Source of the DNA: Pantoea sp. WMus005
GTDB taxonomy: Bacteria; Pseudomonadota; Gammaproteobacteria; Enterobacterales; Enterobacteriaceae
Direction: 5' to 3'
Assembly (NCBI RefSeq): GCF_013415305.1
Contig: NZ_JACBXU010000008.1
Coordinates: forward strand, 50,485 to 114,484
Length of the DNA: 64,000 bases
This document shows positions 27,765 through 36,867 of the stretch, piece by piece. Under the pieces are notes generated by a model. It saw nothing but the letters and a program-made list of their open reading frames with translations, had not been told where the DNA came from and searched no databases. Position 1 is the first letter of the stretch. The number at the start of each line of letters is the position of its first letter. A program made the position numbers and the translations under genes.

Positions 27765-28958
27765 ATGATTAGTAAACTGGAAAATCGCCCGCTGCTGGTG
27801 ATGCTCATTGTGCTGGTGGCCGTTGGGCAGATGGCACAGACCATCTATGTCCCGGCGATGTCGGTAATGGCGGACGCTCTGAATGTGCGGGATGGCGCGC
27901 TGCAGCGTGTAATGGCGGCTTATCTGATGACCTATGGCGGATCCCAGCTGATCTACGGACCACTGTCAGACAGCGTGGGTCGCCGTCCGGTGATCCTGGC
28001 AGGCATGGCGATCTTTATGATCGGCGCAATCACGGCTCTGATGGCGACCTCACTCAATATGCTGGTGCTCGGCAGCGCTATTCAGGGACTGGGAACCGGC
28101 GTGGCTGGCGTAATGGCCCGCACTATGCCGCGAGATCTGTATGAGGGGCACGCGCTGCGCCGCGCTAACAGCCTGCTTAATATGGGCATCCTGGTCAGCC
28201 CGCTGCTGGCACCGGTGATTGGCGCACTGCTGACCCAACTCTTTGGCTGGCATGCCTGTTTCGCCTTCCTGCTGCTGCTTTGTCTGGCGGTTACGCTGTC
28301 AATGGCACGCTGGCTGCCGGAAACCCGGCCGCAGAGCGCGGAAGTGACCCCTTTCTTCAAACGCTACGCTCGCCTGCTCAGCGACGCGAATTTCGTTCGC
28401 TACATTGTGCTGCTGATTGGCGCGCTGGCCGGGATTGCGGTATTTGAGTCGAGCTGTGGCGTGCTGCTGGGCGGCGTTCTCGGTCTGCATAGCCTGACCG
28501 TCAGCATCCTCTTCATCCTGCCGATTCCAGCGGCGTTCTTCGGTGCCTGGTTCGCCGGTCGCGAGCAGGGTTCATGGCACAGTCTGATGTGGTGGGGCGT
28601 GAATAGCTGTCTGCTGGCAGGCATTCTGATGTGGATCCCGGCGTGGTTCGGCATAATGAATATCTGGACGCTGCTGGTGCCTGCCGCGCTGTTCTTCTTT
28701 GGCGCTGGCATGCTGTTCCCGCTGGCGACTTCAGGGGCAATGGAGCCGTATGCCTGGCTGGCGGGTAGTGCGGGCGCGCTGATTGGCGGGATGCAGAACC
28801 TGGGATCGGGTCTGGTGGCGTGGCTGTCTGCCATGATGCCACAGCGCGATCAATTCAGCCTTGGCATGCTGATGTTCTTCACGGCGCTGGTGATGCTGCT
28901 CTGTTGGTTGCCGCTCTCACGTCAGCCGGAGCGCGGCAACCAGCCGGTTACAGGATAA
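27765..28958 (+). CDS. emrD: MFS multidrug transporter EmrD
   Basis: EmrD is a proton-driven drug exporter of the major facilitator superfamily. The 397-residue protein has about twelve transmembrane helices, motif A QLIYGPLSDSVGRRPVIL between helices 2 and 3, motif C-like MNIGILVSPLLAP region as NMGILVSPLLAPVIG, and LVPAALFFFGAGMLFPLATS near the end. In E. coli emrD is at another locus; here it lies between fpr and glpX. The last 11 bp overlap convergent glpX. Confidence 0.95.
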   Translation: MISKLENRPLLVMLIVLVAVGQMAQTIYVPAMSVMADALNVRDGALQRVMAAYLMTYGGSQLIYGPLSDSVGRRPVILAGMAIFMIGAITALMATSLNMLVLGSAIQGLGTGVAGVMARTMPRDLYEGHALRRANSLLNMGILVSPLLAPVIGALLTQLFGWHACFAFLLLLCLAVTLSMARWLPETRPQSAEVTPFFKRYARLLSDANFVRYIVLLIGALAGIAVFESSCGVLLGGVLGLHSLTVSILFILPIPAAFFGAWFAGREQGSWHSLMWWGVNSCLLAGILMWIPAWFGIMNIWTLLVPAALFFFGAGMLFPLATSGAMEPYAWLAGSAGALIGGMQNLGSGLVAWLSAMMPQRDQFSLGMLMFFTALVMLLCWLPLSRQPERGNQPVTG

Positions 28959-29958
28959 ACGGATGGAGCGCCGGATCTTTACGGTCGAGATAGTGAATCG
29001 ACTGGATACGGCGAATGGTGCGTGATTTACCGCGAATCAGCAGGGTTTCGCTGGTGGCGATATTGCCCTGACGCGTAATGCCTTTCAGTAACTCGCCACT
29101 GGTAATGCCGGTGGCGGCAAACACCACGTTGTCATTGCGCGCCATCTCACCTAGCGTCAGCTTCTTACCCGCTTCAATCCCCATCTCTGCACAGCGCTGC
29201 AGTTCCTGCTCGCCAAGCCGACGATTTTCCGCGCTGTCGCCTTTGACGTGGTGACGCGCCAGCAACCGGCCCTGCATATCGCCATCAAGCGCGCGGATGA
29301 CTGCCGCAGAGACCACGCCTTCGGGCGCGCCGCCGATACCATACATCACATCCACTTCGCTGTCCGGCATGCAGGTCAGAATAGAGGCGGCGACATCGCC
29401 ATCCGGGAAGGTAAATACCCGCACGCCCAGCTGCTGCAATTCGCTAATCACCGCATCATGACGCGGCTTAGCCAGGATCGACACGGTCAGCTGTGACAGC
29501 GGCTTGTTCATCGCAATCGCGATATTACGCAGGTTAGTTTCCAGCGGCAGGTCGAGGTCGATCGCGCCATGTGCAGCAGGACCTACGATCAGTTTTTCCA
29601 TATACATGTCGGGGGCGTGCAGAAAGCTGCCTTTATCGCCCACAGCCATTACGGCCAGCGCATTCGCCTGGCCAAGCGCCGTCATGCGGGTACCCTCAAT
29701 CGGATCGACGGCAATATCGACTGCATCACCGTGACCGGTACCGACTTTTTCACCGATATAGAGCATCGGGGCTTCGTCGATTTCGCCTTCACCGATCACA
29801 ATCTGACCGTCAATTTCAATGGAGTTCAGGACATGACGCATGGCATGGACAGCCGCTCCGTCAGCCGCATTTTTGTCGCCGCGTCCTAACCAGTGATAGC
29901 CTGCCAGGGCGGCAGCTTCGGTTACGCGGGAAAATTCAATCGCAAGTTCTCGTTTCAT
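28948..29958 (-). CDS. glpX: Class II fructose-1,6-bisphosphatase
   Basis: GlpX dephosphorylates fructose 1,6-bisphosphate in gluconeogenesis, useful during growth on glycerol. The 336-residue protein contains the lithium-sensitive phosphatase metal motif DPIEGTRMTALGQ near 85, GEGEIDEAPMLYIGE, and GGAPEGVVSAAVIRALDG. The ATG at 29956-29958 (MKRELAIEF) gives the standard length; an 83-codon upstream extension has no family similarity. It is the third gene of the glpF-glpK-glpX order, but a strong hairpin separates it from glpK, so it may need its own promoter or read-through. Confidence 0.97.
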   Translation of the reverse strand: MKRELAIEFSRVTEAAALAGYHWLGRGDKNAADGAAVHAMRHVLNSIEIDGQIVIGEGEIDEAPMLYIGEKVGTGHGDAVDIAVDPIEGTRMTALGQANALAVMAVGDKGSFLHAPDMYMEKLIVGPAAHGAIDLDLPLETNLRNIAIAMNKPLSQLTVSILAKPRHDAVISELQQLGVRVFTFPDGDVAASILTCMPDSEVDVMYGIGGAPEGVVSAAVIRALDGDMQGRLLARHHVKGDSAENRRLGEQELQRCAEMGIEAGKKLTLGEMARNDNVVFAATGITSGELLKGITRQGNIATSETLLIRGKSRTIRRIQSIHYLDRKDPALHPFIL

Positions 29959-30019
29959 GGCATCTACCTGACAAAAAACCGGCAGGCAGTGTATCACAGC
30001 GGGGAGAGCGGGGCGGGGA

Positions 30020-30048
30020 AAAGGCCCGCGACGGCCAACGTCGCGGGC
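30020..30048 (-). terminator. Terminator between glpK and glpX
   Basis: A perfect 10-bp GC-rich stem GCCCGCGACG/CGTCGCGGGC with a five-base loop, then CCTTTTCC on the minus strand, eight bases after the glpK stop codon. Confidence 0.75.
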
Positions 30049-30055
30049 GTTGATA

Positions 30056-31567
30056 TTACTCCTGTTCTTCCCATGCCTGGGCGCGGGCAACCGCTTTTTT
30101 CCAGCCAGCATAACGGAAGTTACGCTCGGTGGTTTCCAGACTTGGACGGAACTCACGCTCGATAACGGCTTTAGAGCGTACTTCATCCAGATCCTGCCAG
30201 AAGCCAACAGCCAGACCAGCCAGATACGCAGAACCCAGCGCGGTTACTTCACGCACTTCCGGACGCTCAACACGGGTGCCAAGGATGTCAGCCTGGAACT
30301 GCATCAGGAAGTTGTTGGATACCGCACCACCATCCACGCGCAGGGCCTGCAGGCGGGTATTGGCATCGTTCTGCATCGCTTCCAGAACGTCACGCGTCTG
30401 ATAAGCGATTGACTCCAGCGTCGCGCGGATGATGTGGTTAGAGTTTGCGCCGCGGGTCAGACCGAAGATCGCGCCACGGGCATACGGGTCCCAGTAAGGT
30501 GCGCCCAGACCGGTGAAAGCAGGCACCATGTAAACGCCATTGGTATCTTTCACTTTCATCGCAAAGTATTCAGAGTCAGCCGCTTCGCTGATCAGCTTCA
30601 TCTCATCACGCAGCCACTGAATAGAGGCACCACCGATAAATACAGCACCTTCCAGTGCATAGTTCACTTCACCGCGCGGGCCACAGGCGATAGTGGTGAG
30701 CAGGCCGTGAGTCGAGGTCACCGCTTCCGTACCGGTGTTCATCAGCATGAAGCAGCCGGTACCGTAGGTGTTTTTTGCCATGCCAGGCTGTACACAGAGC
30801 TGTCCGTACAGTGCGGCCTGCTGGTCACCGGCGATACCGGCGATAGGAATACGTGTACCGCCTTTACCACCAATGTTGGTCTGGCCGTAAACCTCAGAAG
30901 AGGACTTCACTTCTGGCAGCATTTCACGCGGGATATCCAGGATATCCAGCATGCGCTGATCCCACTCGAGCTTATGAATATTGAACATCATGGTACGGGA
31001 GGCGTTGGTGTAGTCGGTGATGTGCACGCGTCCCTGAGTCATTTTCCATACCAGCCAGGTATCAACGGTACCGAACAGCAGCTCGCCACGTTTTGCACGC
31101 TCACGCGAGCCTTCAACGTGATCCAGAATCCACTTCACTTTTGTACCGGAGAAGTAAGGGTTAATCACCAGACCGGTGGTGTGCTGGATGTACTCTTCCA
31201 GACCTTCTTTCTTCAGTTTGTGACAGTAGTCAGCGGTGCGGGGATCCTGCCAGACGATGGCGTTGTAGATCGGTTTGCCGGTCTCTTTTTCCCAGACAAT
31301 AGCGGTTTCGCGCTGGTTGGTAATACCGATTGCCGCAATCTCATCAGAGCGGATATCGGCATGGGCCAGCACTTCGACCAGCGTCGAGCTTTGTGAAGCC
31401 CAGATATCCATCGGGTCATGTTCTACCCAACCCGCTTTCGGGTAGATCTGGGTGAATTCGCGCTGCGATACCGCGACGATATTGGAGTCATGGTCGAGAA
31501 CGACGGCGCGGGAACTGGTTGTGCCCTGATCGAGCGCGACAATATATTTTTTATCTGTGGTAGTCAT
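30056..31567 (-). CDS. glpK: Glycerol kinase
   Basis: GlpK phosphorylates glycerol to sn-glycerol 3-phosphate, trapping it in the cell. The 503-residue FGGY kinase begins with the phosphate loop [13 protein letters not shown] and has [10 protein letters not shown], the catalytic-base region [31 protein letters not shown] and the adenosine loop [14 protein letters not shown]. It follows glpF after 30 bp. Allosteric regulation by fructose 1,6-bisphosphate and EIIA-Glc is known for the family. Confidence 0.98.
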   Translation of the reverse strand: MTTTDKKYIVALDQGTTSSRAVVLDHDSNIVAVSQREFTQIYPKAGWVEHDPMDIWASQSSTLVEVLAHADIRSDEIAAIGITNQRETAIVWEKETGKPIYNAIVWQDPRTADYCHKLKKEGLEEYIQHTTGLVINPYFSGTKVKWILDHVEGSRERAKRGELLFGTVDTWLVWKMTQGRVHITDYTNASRTMMFNIHKLEWDQRMLDILDIPREMLPEVKSSSEVYGQTNIGGKGGTRIPIAGIAGDQQAALYGQLCVQPGMAKNTYGTGCFMLMNTGTEAVTSTHGLLTTIACGPRGEVNYALEGAVFIGGASIQWLRDEMKLISEAADSEYFAMKVKDTNGVYMVPAFTGLGAPYWDPYARGAIFGLTRGANSNHIIRATLESIAYQTRDVLEAMQNDANTRLQALRVDGGAVSNNFLMQFQADILGTRVERPEVREVTALGSAYLAGLAVGFWQDLDEVRSKAVIEREFRPSLETTERNFRYAGWKKAVARAQAWEEQE

Positions 31568-31597
31568 AAATTCAGTCCTGATGATAAAAAGTGAAAC

Positions 31598-32449
31598 TTA
31601 CGCTTTACGCTGCTGAGCGCGTGCAACCGGTTTTTCTGCTGGAACACTGGGTTCCTGCGCGGCACCTGGCAGGTAGCGGCCAATCAGAGTGCGATAACCT
31701 ACTGCACCCAGGCAGGCACCGACCAGCGGGCCAAAAATAGGGACCAGGAAGTAAGGAATATCTTTACCACCCGTAAAGGCAACGTTACCCCAGCCAGCGA
31801 AGAAGGCGAACAGCTTAGGTCCGAAATCACGCGCCGGGTTAAGAGCAAAGCCGGTCAGCGGACCCATTGAGCCACCAATAACAGCGACCAGCAGGCCAAT
31901 CAACAGCGGCGCCATCGGTCCACGCGGAACACCGTTGCCATCGTCGGTCAGCGCCATAATCACCGCCATAAGCACGGCGGTAATGACCATCTCGACCAGG
32001 AACGCCTGACCGACGCTGATGTGCGGGTTAGGATAGGTTGAGAAGATACCCGCCAGATCCAGACTCTGAACCGTACCGCGTACCATCTGATGACTTTGTT
32101 CGTAATCGAAAAACAGGCTGTAGTAGAGACCATAAACCAGCGCGGCCGCGCAGAATGCTCCGGCGATTTGCGCCAGAATATACGGGACCACTTTACGGCC
32201 TTCGAAGTTGGCGAACAGACAAAGCGCAACCGTAACGGCAGGGTTCAGATGGGCACCTGATACCCCAGCGGTAAGATAGACAGCCATTGAGACCGCTAAG
32301 CCCCAGATGATGCAGATTTCCCACTGACCGAAGGCGGCACCGGCGAGTTTCAGTGCAGCCACACAGCCTGCACCAAAGAAAATAATCAAGCCTGTCCCCA
32401 GAAATTCGGCAATACACTGACCTTTGAGTGTGTTAGTTGTCTGACTCAT
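31598..32449 (-). CDS. glpF: Glycerol facilitator GlpF
   Basis: GlpF is an aquaglyceroporin for passive glycerol entry. The 283-residue protein has six transmembrane helices and the two half-helix signatures NPA in SGAHLNPAVTVAL near 68 and in GFALNPARDFGPKLF near 203, the latter with the selectivity-filter arginine. It heads the glpFKX operon; GlpR-like operators and a CRP-like site lie upstream. Confidence 0.98.
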   Translation of the reverse strand: MSQTTNTLKGQCIAEFLGTGLIIFFGAGCVAALKLAGAAFGQWEICIIWGLAVSMAVYLTAGVSGAHLNPAVTVALCLFANFEGRKVVPYILAQIAGAFCAAALVYGLYYSLFFDYEQSHQMVRGTVQSLDLAGIFSTYPNPHISVGQAFLVEMVITAVLMAVIMALTDDGNGVPRGPMAPLLIGLLVAVIGGSMGPLTGFALNPARDFGPKLFAFFAGWGNVAFTGGKDIPYFLVPIFGPLVGACLGAVGYRTLIGRYLPGAAQEPSVPAEKPVARAQQRKA

Positions 32450-32536
32450 AATAGTGGTTCCTGAAGCGAGGTTAAATTTTATCAGTTTTTGTTCTCAGTC
32501 CATGAGGCACCCCGTTTTAATGTAGGGCTGATGTGA

Positions 32537-32570
32537 ATTTATCGTTAACGAACATAAACGAGAAATAGCG
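32537..32570 (-). promoter_or_regulatory. GlpR-like operators upstream of glpF
   Basis: On the minus strand, TATGTTCGTTAACGATAAAT (32537-32556) has one half matching the GlpR consensus WATKYTCGWW fully and the other partly. A further half-site AACGAGAAAT follows at 32557-32567. Position about 90-120 bp before glpF fits repression without glycerol 3-phosphate. Confidence 0.65.
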
Positions 32571-32581
32571 AAATCGTTTTT

Positions 32582-32597
32582 TGTGTACTGCGTCATA
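32582..32597. promoter_or_regulatory. Candidate CRP site upstream of glpF
   Basis: TGTGT-N6-TCATA differs from TGTGA-N6-TCACA at two positions. It lies next to the GlpR-like repeats in the 405-bp glpF-zapB gap. The rest of that gap, up to 32854, should hold the zapB promoter; I see no further gene in it. Confidence 0.4.
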
Positions 32598-32854
32598 AAA
32601 ATGCGCGTTTTCGCGTATTCTGGCTTTCCTTAGCCCATATTCGCGCCTGATTACAGGAAGAGTGGACCCTTGCCGAAAAGCAGCAACAGTAAGCGCAGCG
32701 TAAATTCAGGGATTGGCTGAAAAGTGTTACAGACTGCGCTCGCAGCGGCCACGTTGCTGGACTTGAGGGGTGAGGCTACATACAATCGGGACAACGTTGC
32801 TGGCTTAAGCTGGCATCATCAACGCCTTGCAGGAATTTAGGAGAGGTCAGAAAG

Positions 32855-33094
32855 ATGTCATTTGAAGTGTTTGAGAAACTGGAAGCGAAAGTACAGCAGG
32901 CGATTGATACCATCACCCTGTTGCAGATGGAAATCGAAGAGCTGAAAGAGCAAAACAACTCACTGCGTAACGATGCGCAACAAGTCGCGGGCAACCACGA
33001 TGCGCTGATGCGTGAAAATCAGCATCTGAAAGAAGAGCAACACGTGTGGCAGGAACGTCTGCGTGCATTGCTGGGAAAAATGGAAGAGGTTTGA
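32855..33094 (+). CDS. zapB: Cell-division factor ZapB
   Basis: ZapB is a cytoplasmic coiled-coil protein that joins the Z ring through ZapA and aids ring assembly. The 79-residue protein is almost one heptad-repeat coiled coil ([34 protein letters not shown]). The ATG at 32855 follows TTTAGGAGAGG. It is divergent from glpF and converges on rraA with a shared terminator. Confidence 0.96.
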   Translation: MSFEVFEKLEAKVQQAIDTITLLQMEIEELKEQNNSLRNDAQQVAGNHDALMRENQHLKEEQHVWQERLRALLGKMEEV

Positions 33095-33114
33095 AGCCTC
33101 AGCTGATGTGAAAA

Positions 33115-33138
33115 ACGGGTGCTCTGGCACCCGTTTTC
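33115..33138. terminator. Bidirectional terminator between zapB and rraA
   Basis: Stem ACGGGTGC/GCACCCGT with loop TCTG, flanked by AAAA on the left and TTTT on the right, so it works for both convergent genes. Confidence 0.9.
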
Positions 33139-33147
33139 ATGTCTGGC

Positions 33148-33633
33148 TTATTCGAGGTCCAGCGCATCCTCTGACAGAATGATACCGGTGTTGTCGGCAT
33201 AAAGATGGTCGCCGGAGAAGAAGGTGACGCCGCCGAAATTGACGCGCACATCGCTTTCGCCAATCCCTTCACCTGCAGCGCCTGCCGGAATCGCGGCAAT
33301 GGCCTGAATGCCAATCTCCAGCTCTTCCAGCTCATCAACCTGGCGTACCGAACCGTAAACCACCAGGCCTTCCCACTCATTAGTTGCCGCCAGGCGTGCC
33401 AGTTGGGCATCGACCAGCGCACGACGCACTGAGCCGCCGCCATCAATCACCAGTACGCGACCCCGACCATTCTCTTCCAGCAGATCGTAGAGTAAGCCGT
33501 TGTCTTCAAAGCATTTCACTGTGGTAATCTGACCACCGAATGAAGTGCGCCCACCAAAGTTTGAAAAAAGCGGTTCAACAACATTCACTTCTTCATGGTA
33601 GATATCGCAGAGTTCAGATGTATCGTATTTCAT
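33148..33633 (-). CDS. rraA: RNase E activity regulator A
   Basis: RraA binds the C-terminal half of RNase E and dampens its activity; the fold resembles RraA-type aldolases. The 161-residue protein starts [21 protein letters not shown] and contains [34 protein letters not shown] and [20 protein letters not shown] chose the ATG at 33631-33633, which gives the standard length; the frame runs 34 codons further. In E. coli menA lies between rraA and hslU; here only 158 bp separate them. Confidence 0.97.
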   Translation of the reverse strand: MKYDTSELCDIYHEEVNVVEPLFSNFGGRTSFGGQITTVKCFEDNGLLYDLLEENGRGRVLVIDGGGSVRRALVDAQLARLAATNEWEGLVVYGSVRQVDELEELEIGIQAIAAIPAGAAGEGIGESDVRVNFGGVTFFSGDHLYADNTGIILSEDALDLE

Positions 33634-33738
33634 AAGGGTTTCGTCTGTTTGCCACAGGAAGGGTAAGTATATCGCTATATGCAGATTGTTGGCAAAATCA
33701 TCAGTATGAAAAAAGCATCGTTCGATCAAGAACATGCA

Positions 33739-33769
33739 TAAAAAAGCCCAGCCGGGTGGGCTGGGCTTT
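33739..33769 (-). terminator. Terminator of hslVU
   Basis: An 11-bp stem AAAGCCCAGCC/GGCTGGGCTTT with loop GGGTG; on the minus strand it runs into TTTTTATG. It lies 23 bp after the hslU stop. Confidence 0.92.
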
Positions 33770-33791
33770 GGAAAAGCGCTGAATCCGTGAA

Positions 33792-35129
33792 TCAGAGAAT
33801 GAAGCGGCTAAGGTCTTCGTCAGCCACCAGTTCATCCAGATGTTTAGCCACATAGTCAGCATCGATGGTAAAGGATTCACCATGACGATCGCTGGCGTCA
33901 TACGAGATATCTTCCATCAGACGCTCCAGCACGGTATGCAGGCGGCGCGCACCAATATTTTCGGTGGTTTCGTTAACCTGCCATGCGGCTTCAGCGATCC
34001 GGCGAATACCCTCTTCGGTGAACTCGATGTTCACGCCTTCGGTATTCATCAGTGCTTTGTACTGCACGGTAATCGAGGCATTCGGCTCGGTCAGGATGCG
34101 CTGGAAATCATTGACGGTCAGCGCCTGCAGCTCAACACGAATCGGCAGACGGCCCTGAAGTTCCGGAATCAGATCGGAAGGGCTGGCAACCTGGAACGCA
34201 CCTGAGGCGATAAACAGGATGTGGTCAGTTTTCACCATGCCATGCTTGGTGGAGACGGTGCAGCCTTCAACCAGCGGCAGCAGGTCGCGCTGAACGCCTT
34301 CGCGAGAGACATCGGGTCCGCCCGCATTCTGGCCGCCGCGCTTACAAATTTTGTCGATCTCATCGATGAACACGATACCGTGCTGCTCGACCGCTTCAAT
34401 CGCATCCTGCTTAAGCTCTTCCGGGTTAACCAGTTTTGCCGCTTCTTCTTCGATCAGGAGCTTCATCGCTTCTTTGATCTTCAGCTTGCGGGCTTTCTGC
34501 TTCTGGCCGCCGAGGTTCTGGAACATCGACTGCAGCTGGCTGGTCATCTCTTCCATGCCTGGAGGGGCCATGATTTCGACGCCTGGGCTGCTGGCAGCCA
34601 GATCGATCTCAATCTCTTTATCGTCCAGCTGGCCTTCGCGCAGCTTCTTGCGGAACGACTGGCGTGCCGCAGAAGGTTCAGCGCTCTGTTCTGACTGGCC
34701 CCAGTTGTTTTTCGCTGGCGGAATCAGCACATCAAGAATGCGCTCTTCTGCCATCTCTTCGGCACGATATTTGTTCTTTTCAATCGCCTGACTGCGCACC
34801 ATCTTAATGGCCGAATCGGTCAGGTCACGAATGATAGAGTCCACTTCCTTACCGACATAACCGACTTCGGTAAATTTAGTCGCCTCGACTTTGATGAACG
34901 GTGCATTGGCCAGCTTGGCCAGACGACGTGCGATCTCGGTTTTACCGACACCGGTCGGACCGATCATCAGAATGTTTTTAGGGGTCACTTCATGGCGCAG
35001 CTCTTCGTCGAGCTGCATGCGGCGCCAGCGGTTGCGCAGTGCAATAGCCACGGCGCGCTTGGCGCTGTCCTGGCCGATGATAAAGCGGTTTAATTCGCTG
35101 ACGATTTCGCGTGGAGTCATCTCAGACAT
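33792..35129 (-). CDS. hslU: ATPase subunit of the HslUV protease
   Basis: HslU is the hexameric AAA+ unfoldase that feeds substrates into the HslV chamber. The 445-residue protein has the Walker [16 protein letters not shown] near 58, the pore-loop GYVGKEVDS, the inserted I domain (about 110-240), Walker [12 protein letters not shown] near 255, and the C-terminal tail that docks into HslV (EDLSRFIL). It starts 10 bp after hslV. Confidence 0.98.
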   Translation of the reverse strand: MSEMTPREIVSELNRFIIGQDSAKRAVAIALRNRWRRMQLDEELRHEVTPKNILMIGPTGVGKTEIARRLAKLANAPFIKVEATKFTEVGYVGKEVDSIIRDLTDSAIKMVRSQAIEKNKYRAEEMAEERILDVLIPPAKNNWGQSEQSAEPSAARQSFRKKLREGQLDDKEIEIDLAASSPGVEIMAPPGMEEMTSQLQSMFQNLGGQKQKARKLKIKEAMKLLIEEEAAKLVNPEELKQDAIEAVEQHGIVFIDEIDKICKRGGQNAGGPDVSREGVQRDLLPLVEGCTVSTKHGMVKTDHILFIASGAFQVASPSDLIPELQGRLPIRVELQALTVNDFQRILTEPNASITVQYKALMNTEGVNIEFTEEGIRRIAEAAWQVNETTENIGARRLHTVLERLMEDISYDASDRHGESFTIDADYVAKHLDELVADEDLSRFIL

Positions 35130-35139
35130 ATTTATACCT

Positions 35140-35670
35140 TTACGCCTTAGACGTTAATTCTTCGAAATTAACGTTGTGGTTAGTGTAGATGCAGATATCA
35201 CCCGCGATATTCAGCGACTTCTCGACGATGTCGCGTGCGCCCATTTCGGTATTCTCCAGCAGCGCACGTGCCGCTGCCTGGGCGAAAGGCCCACCGGAGC
35301 CGATGGCGATCAAATCGTTTTCAGGCTGGATGACGTCACCGTTACCGCTGATGATCAGTGAGGCTGACTCATCCGCTACGGCCAGTAAGGCTTCAAGGCG
35401 ACGCAGCATACGGTCGGTACGCCAGTCTTTGGCCAGCTCCACCGCTGCTTTCACCAGGTGGCCCTGATGCATTTCCAGTTTACGTTCGAAAAGTTCAAAC
35501 AGGGTGAAGGCGTCTGCGGTGCCGCCAGCAAATCCGGCAATCACCTTATCATTGTATAAACGACGCACTTTTTTAACGTTGCCTTTCATCACGGTATTGC
35601 CGAGCGTAGCCTGGCCATCACCGCCAATGACTACCTGGCCGTTGCGTCGTACACTTACTATTGTTGTCAC
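35140..35670 (-). CDS. hslV: Protease subunit HslV
   Basis: HslV is the proteasome-like peptidase of HslUV. The N-terminal threonine T2, exposed after methionine removal ([20 protein letters not shown]), is the nucleophile. At 176 residues it matches E. coli. The start codon is GTG at 35668-35670, as I recall it is in E. coli. hslU follows after 10 bp. Heat-shock (sigma-32) expression is known for the pair; I did not assign the promoter. Confidence 0.98.
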   Translation of the reverse strand: MTTIVSVRRNGQVVIGGDGQATLGNTVMKGNVKKVRRLYNDKVIAGFAGGTADAFTLFELFERKLEMHQGHLVKAAVELAKDWRTDRMLRRLEALLAVADESASLIISGNGDVIQPENDLIAIGSGGPFAQAAARALLENTEMGARDIVEKSLNIAGDICIYTNHNVNFEELTSKA

Positions 35671-35758
35671 GGGCAGACCCCTTGTTGCTGTCGGAAAAGG
35701 ACTCCGCGCACGGGGCGCGGAGTATCATGCAACAGATATGGGGCGGGTTTGACGGGTT

Positions 35759-36715
35759 TCAACCCCCGACGGAGAGCGGAATACAGCTGGAATGTCCGGA
35801 ACTGCGCAGACGTTTCAGGGTACTGTCAGCGGATGCACGATCTTTATACGGACCAATCACGACGCGATTCCAGCCCCCACCGGTAGTAATGCGGCTTTCA
35901 AAGCCTTCAAAAGCTAAGCCCGCACGCACCGATTCAGCCTGGTCAGTACCTTTAAATGAACCACACTGCACCATCCAGCGCTGCGAAGAGGCTTTCTCCA
36001 CCGGTTTCGCCTTCGCGGTCTCCTGCGGTTTTGACTCCACTTCCGGTTCCCGCGTTATAGGCGCAGGTTGCGACTGGCGTTGTACGTTTTGCTGCTGCTG
36101 CTGCTGCTGCTGACGTTGCAATTGTTGCTGACGCTGTTGTTGTTGCTGCAACTGCTGCTGGCGTTGCTGTTGCTGCTGAGCCTGCAACTGCTGGCGTTGT
36201 TGCTGAACCTGTTGCTGTTGACGTTGCAGCTGTTGCAACTGCTGCTGATGCTGGAGTGTCTGCTGACGTTGCGCTGGCGTCTGTTCATTCCAGGGCACTT
36301 CATTGAGCTGCGTCGGCTGCTGACGCATATCCGCCTGCATCTGCTCCAGCAACTGGCGCTGCTCGTCGGTCAGCTGGGTCTGCGACTTCACTTCGCCACC
36401 CGAAGAGGGTTCGATAGGGGTCGGCACAGTAACCTGACGATTCTCCAGCTCTTTAATATATTTCCAGCGCTCCTCGGGCTTCGGCGGTAAGCCATTGCCG
36501 TTGGCTTTATGATCCGTAATGACCGGCACGTCTTCTTTCTTGTGATGCGCCAGGAACCATAAACCACCGGCAAAGGTCACCAACACTGCGACCGCCAGTA
36601 CAATCATCAGTTTAGATGTTCCCGAACCGCCTTTGCTCTTCTTGCCACGGCTGGGGCTTTTTTTGCGACGCGTCCCTGTTGAACGCCCGCGGCCTACGTA
36701 ATCTTTTTGTGCCAC
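35759..36715 (-). CDS. ftsN: Cell-division protein FtsN with glutamine-expanded linker
   Basis: FtsN is the late divisome protein that triggers septal peptidoglycan synthesis. In order there is a cytoplasmic basic tail (1-34), a transmembrane helix (about 36-54), the essential periplasmic segment around EERWKYIKEL (81-90), a long low-complexity linker, and a C-terminal SPOR domain (about 245-318) with the paired cysteines C251 and C311. The linker is extreme: 44 of the 60 residues from 151 to 210 are Q. I chose GTG at 36713-36715 (MAQKDYVGRG) since it aligns with E. coli MAQRDYV; a TTG seven codons upstream is the alternative. 318 residues, near the E. coli length. Confidence 0.95.
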   Translation of the reverse strand: MAQKDYVGRGRSTGTRRKKSPSRGKKSKGGSGTSKLMIVLAVAVLVTFAGGLWFLAHHKKEDVPVITDHKANGNGLPPKPEERWKYIKELENRQVTVPTPIEPSSGGEVKSQTQLTDEQRQLLEQMQADMRQQPTQLNEVPWNEQTPAQRQQTLQHQQQLQQLQRQQQQVQQQRQQLQAQQQQQRQQQLQQQQQRQQQLQRQQQQQQQQNVQRQSQPAPITREPEVESKPQETAKAKPVEKASSQRWMVQCGSFKGTDQAESVRAGLAFEGFESRITTGGGWNRVVIGPYKDRASADSTLKRLRSSGHSSCIPLSVGG

Positions 36716-36867
36716 TCTCGTTCTTATACCCTTCAAAAATAGTGCCAGATGGGCGAAATGATGATTTTTACGCGCCCGGCAAGGAGTCCGCCATGTTACT
36801 TAAGGGTCGGAACTTTGACCAGCAGTGTTCGCCTTAAGAATCTACTGAAAAAAACAGACGAAAATGC

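Noticed and set aside
36091..36112. Tandem GCT repeats considered as a CRISPR or satellite
   Set aside because: The repeats are coding glutamine runs of ftsN, without spacers.
36068..36490. 140-codon leucine-rich plus-strand frame that looks like a membrane protein
   Set aside because: Poly-leucine is the reverse reading of the CAG-rich FtsN linker; no start signal and not a real hydrophobic protein.
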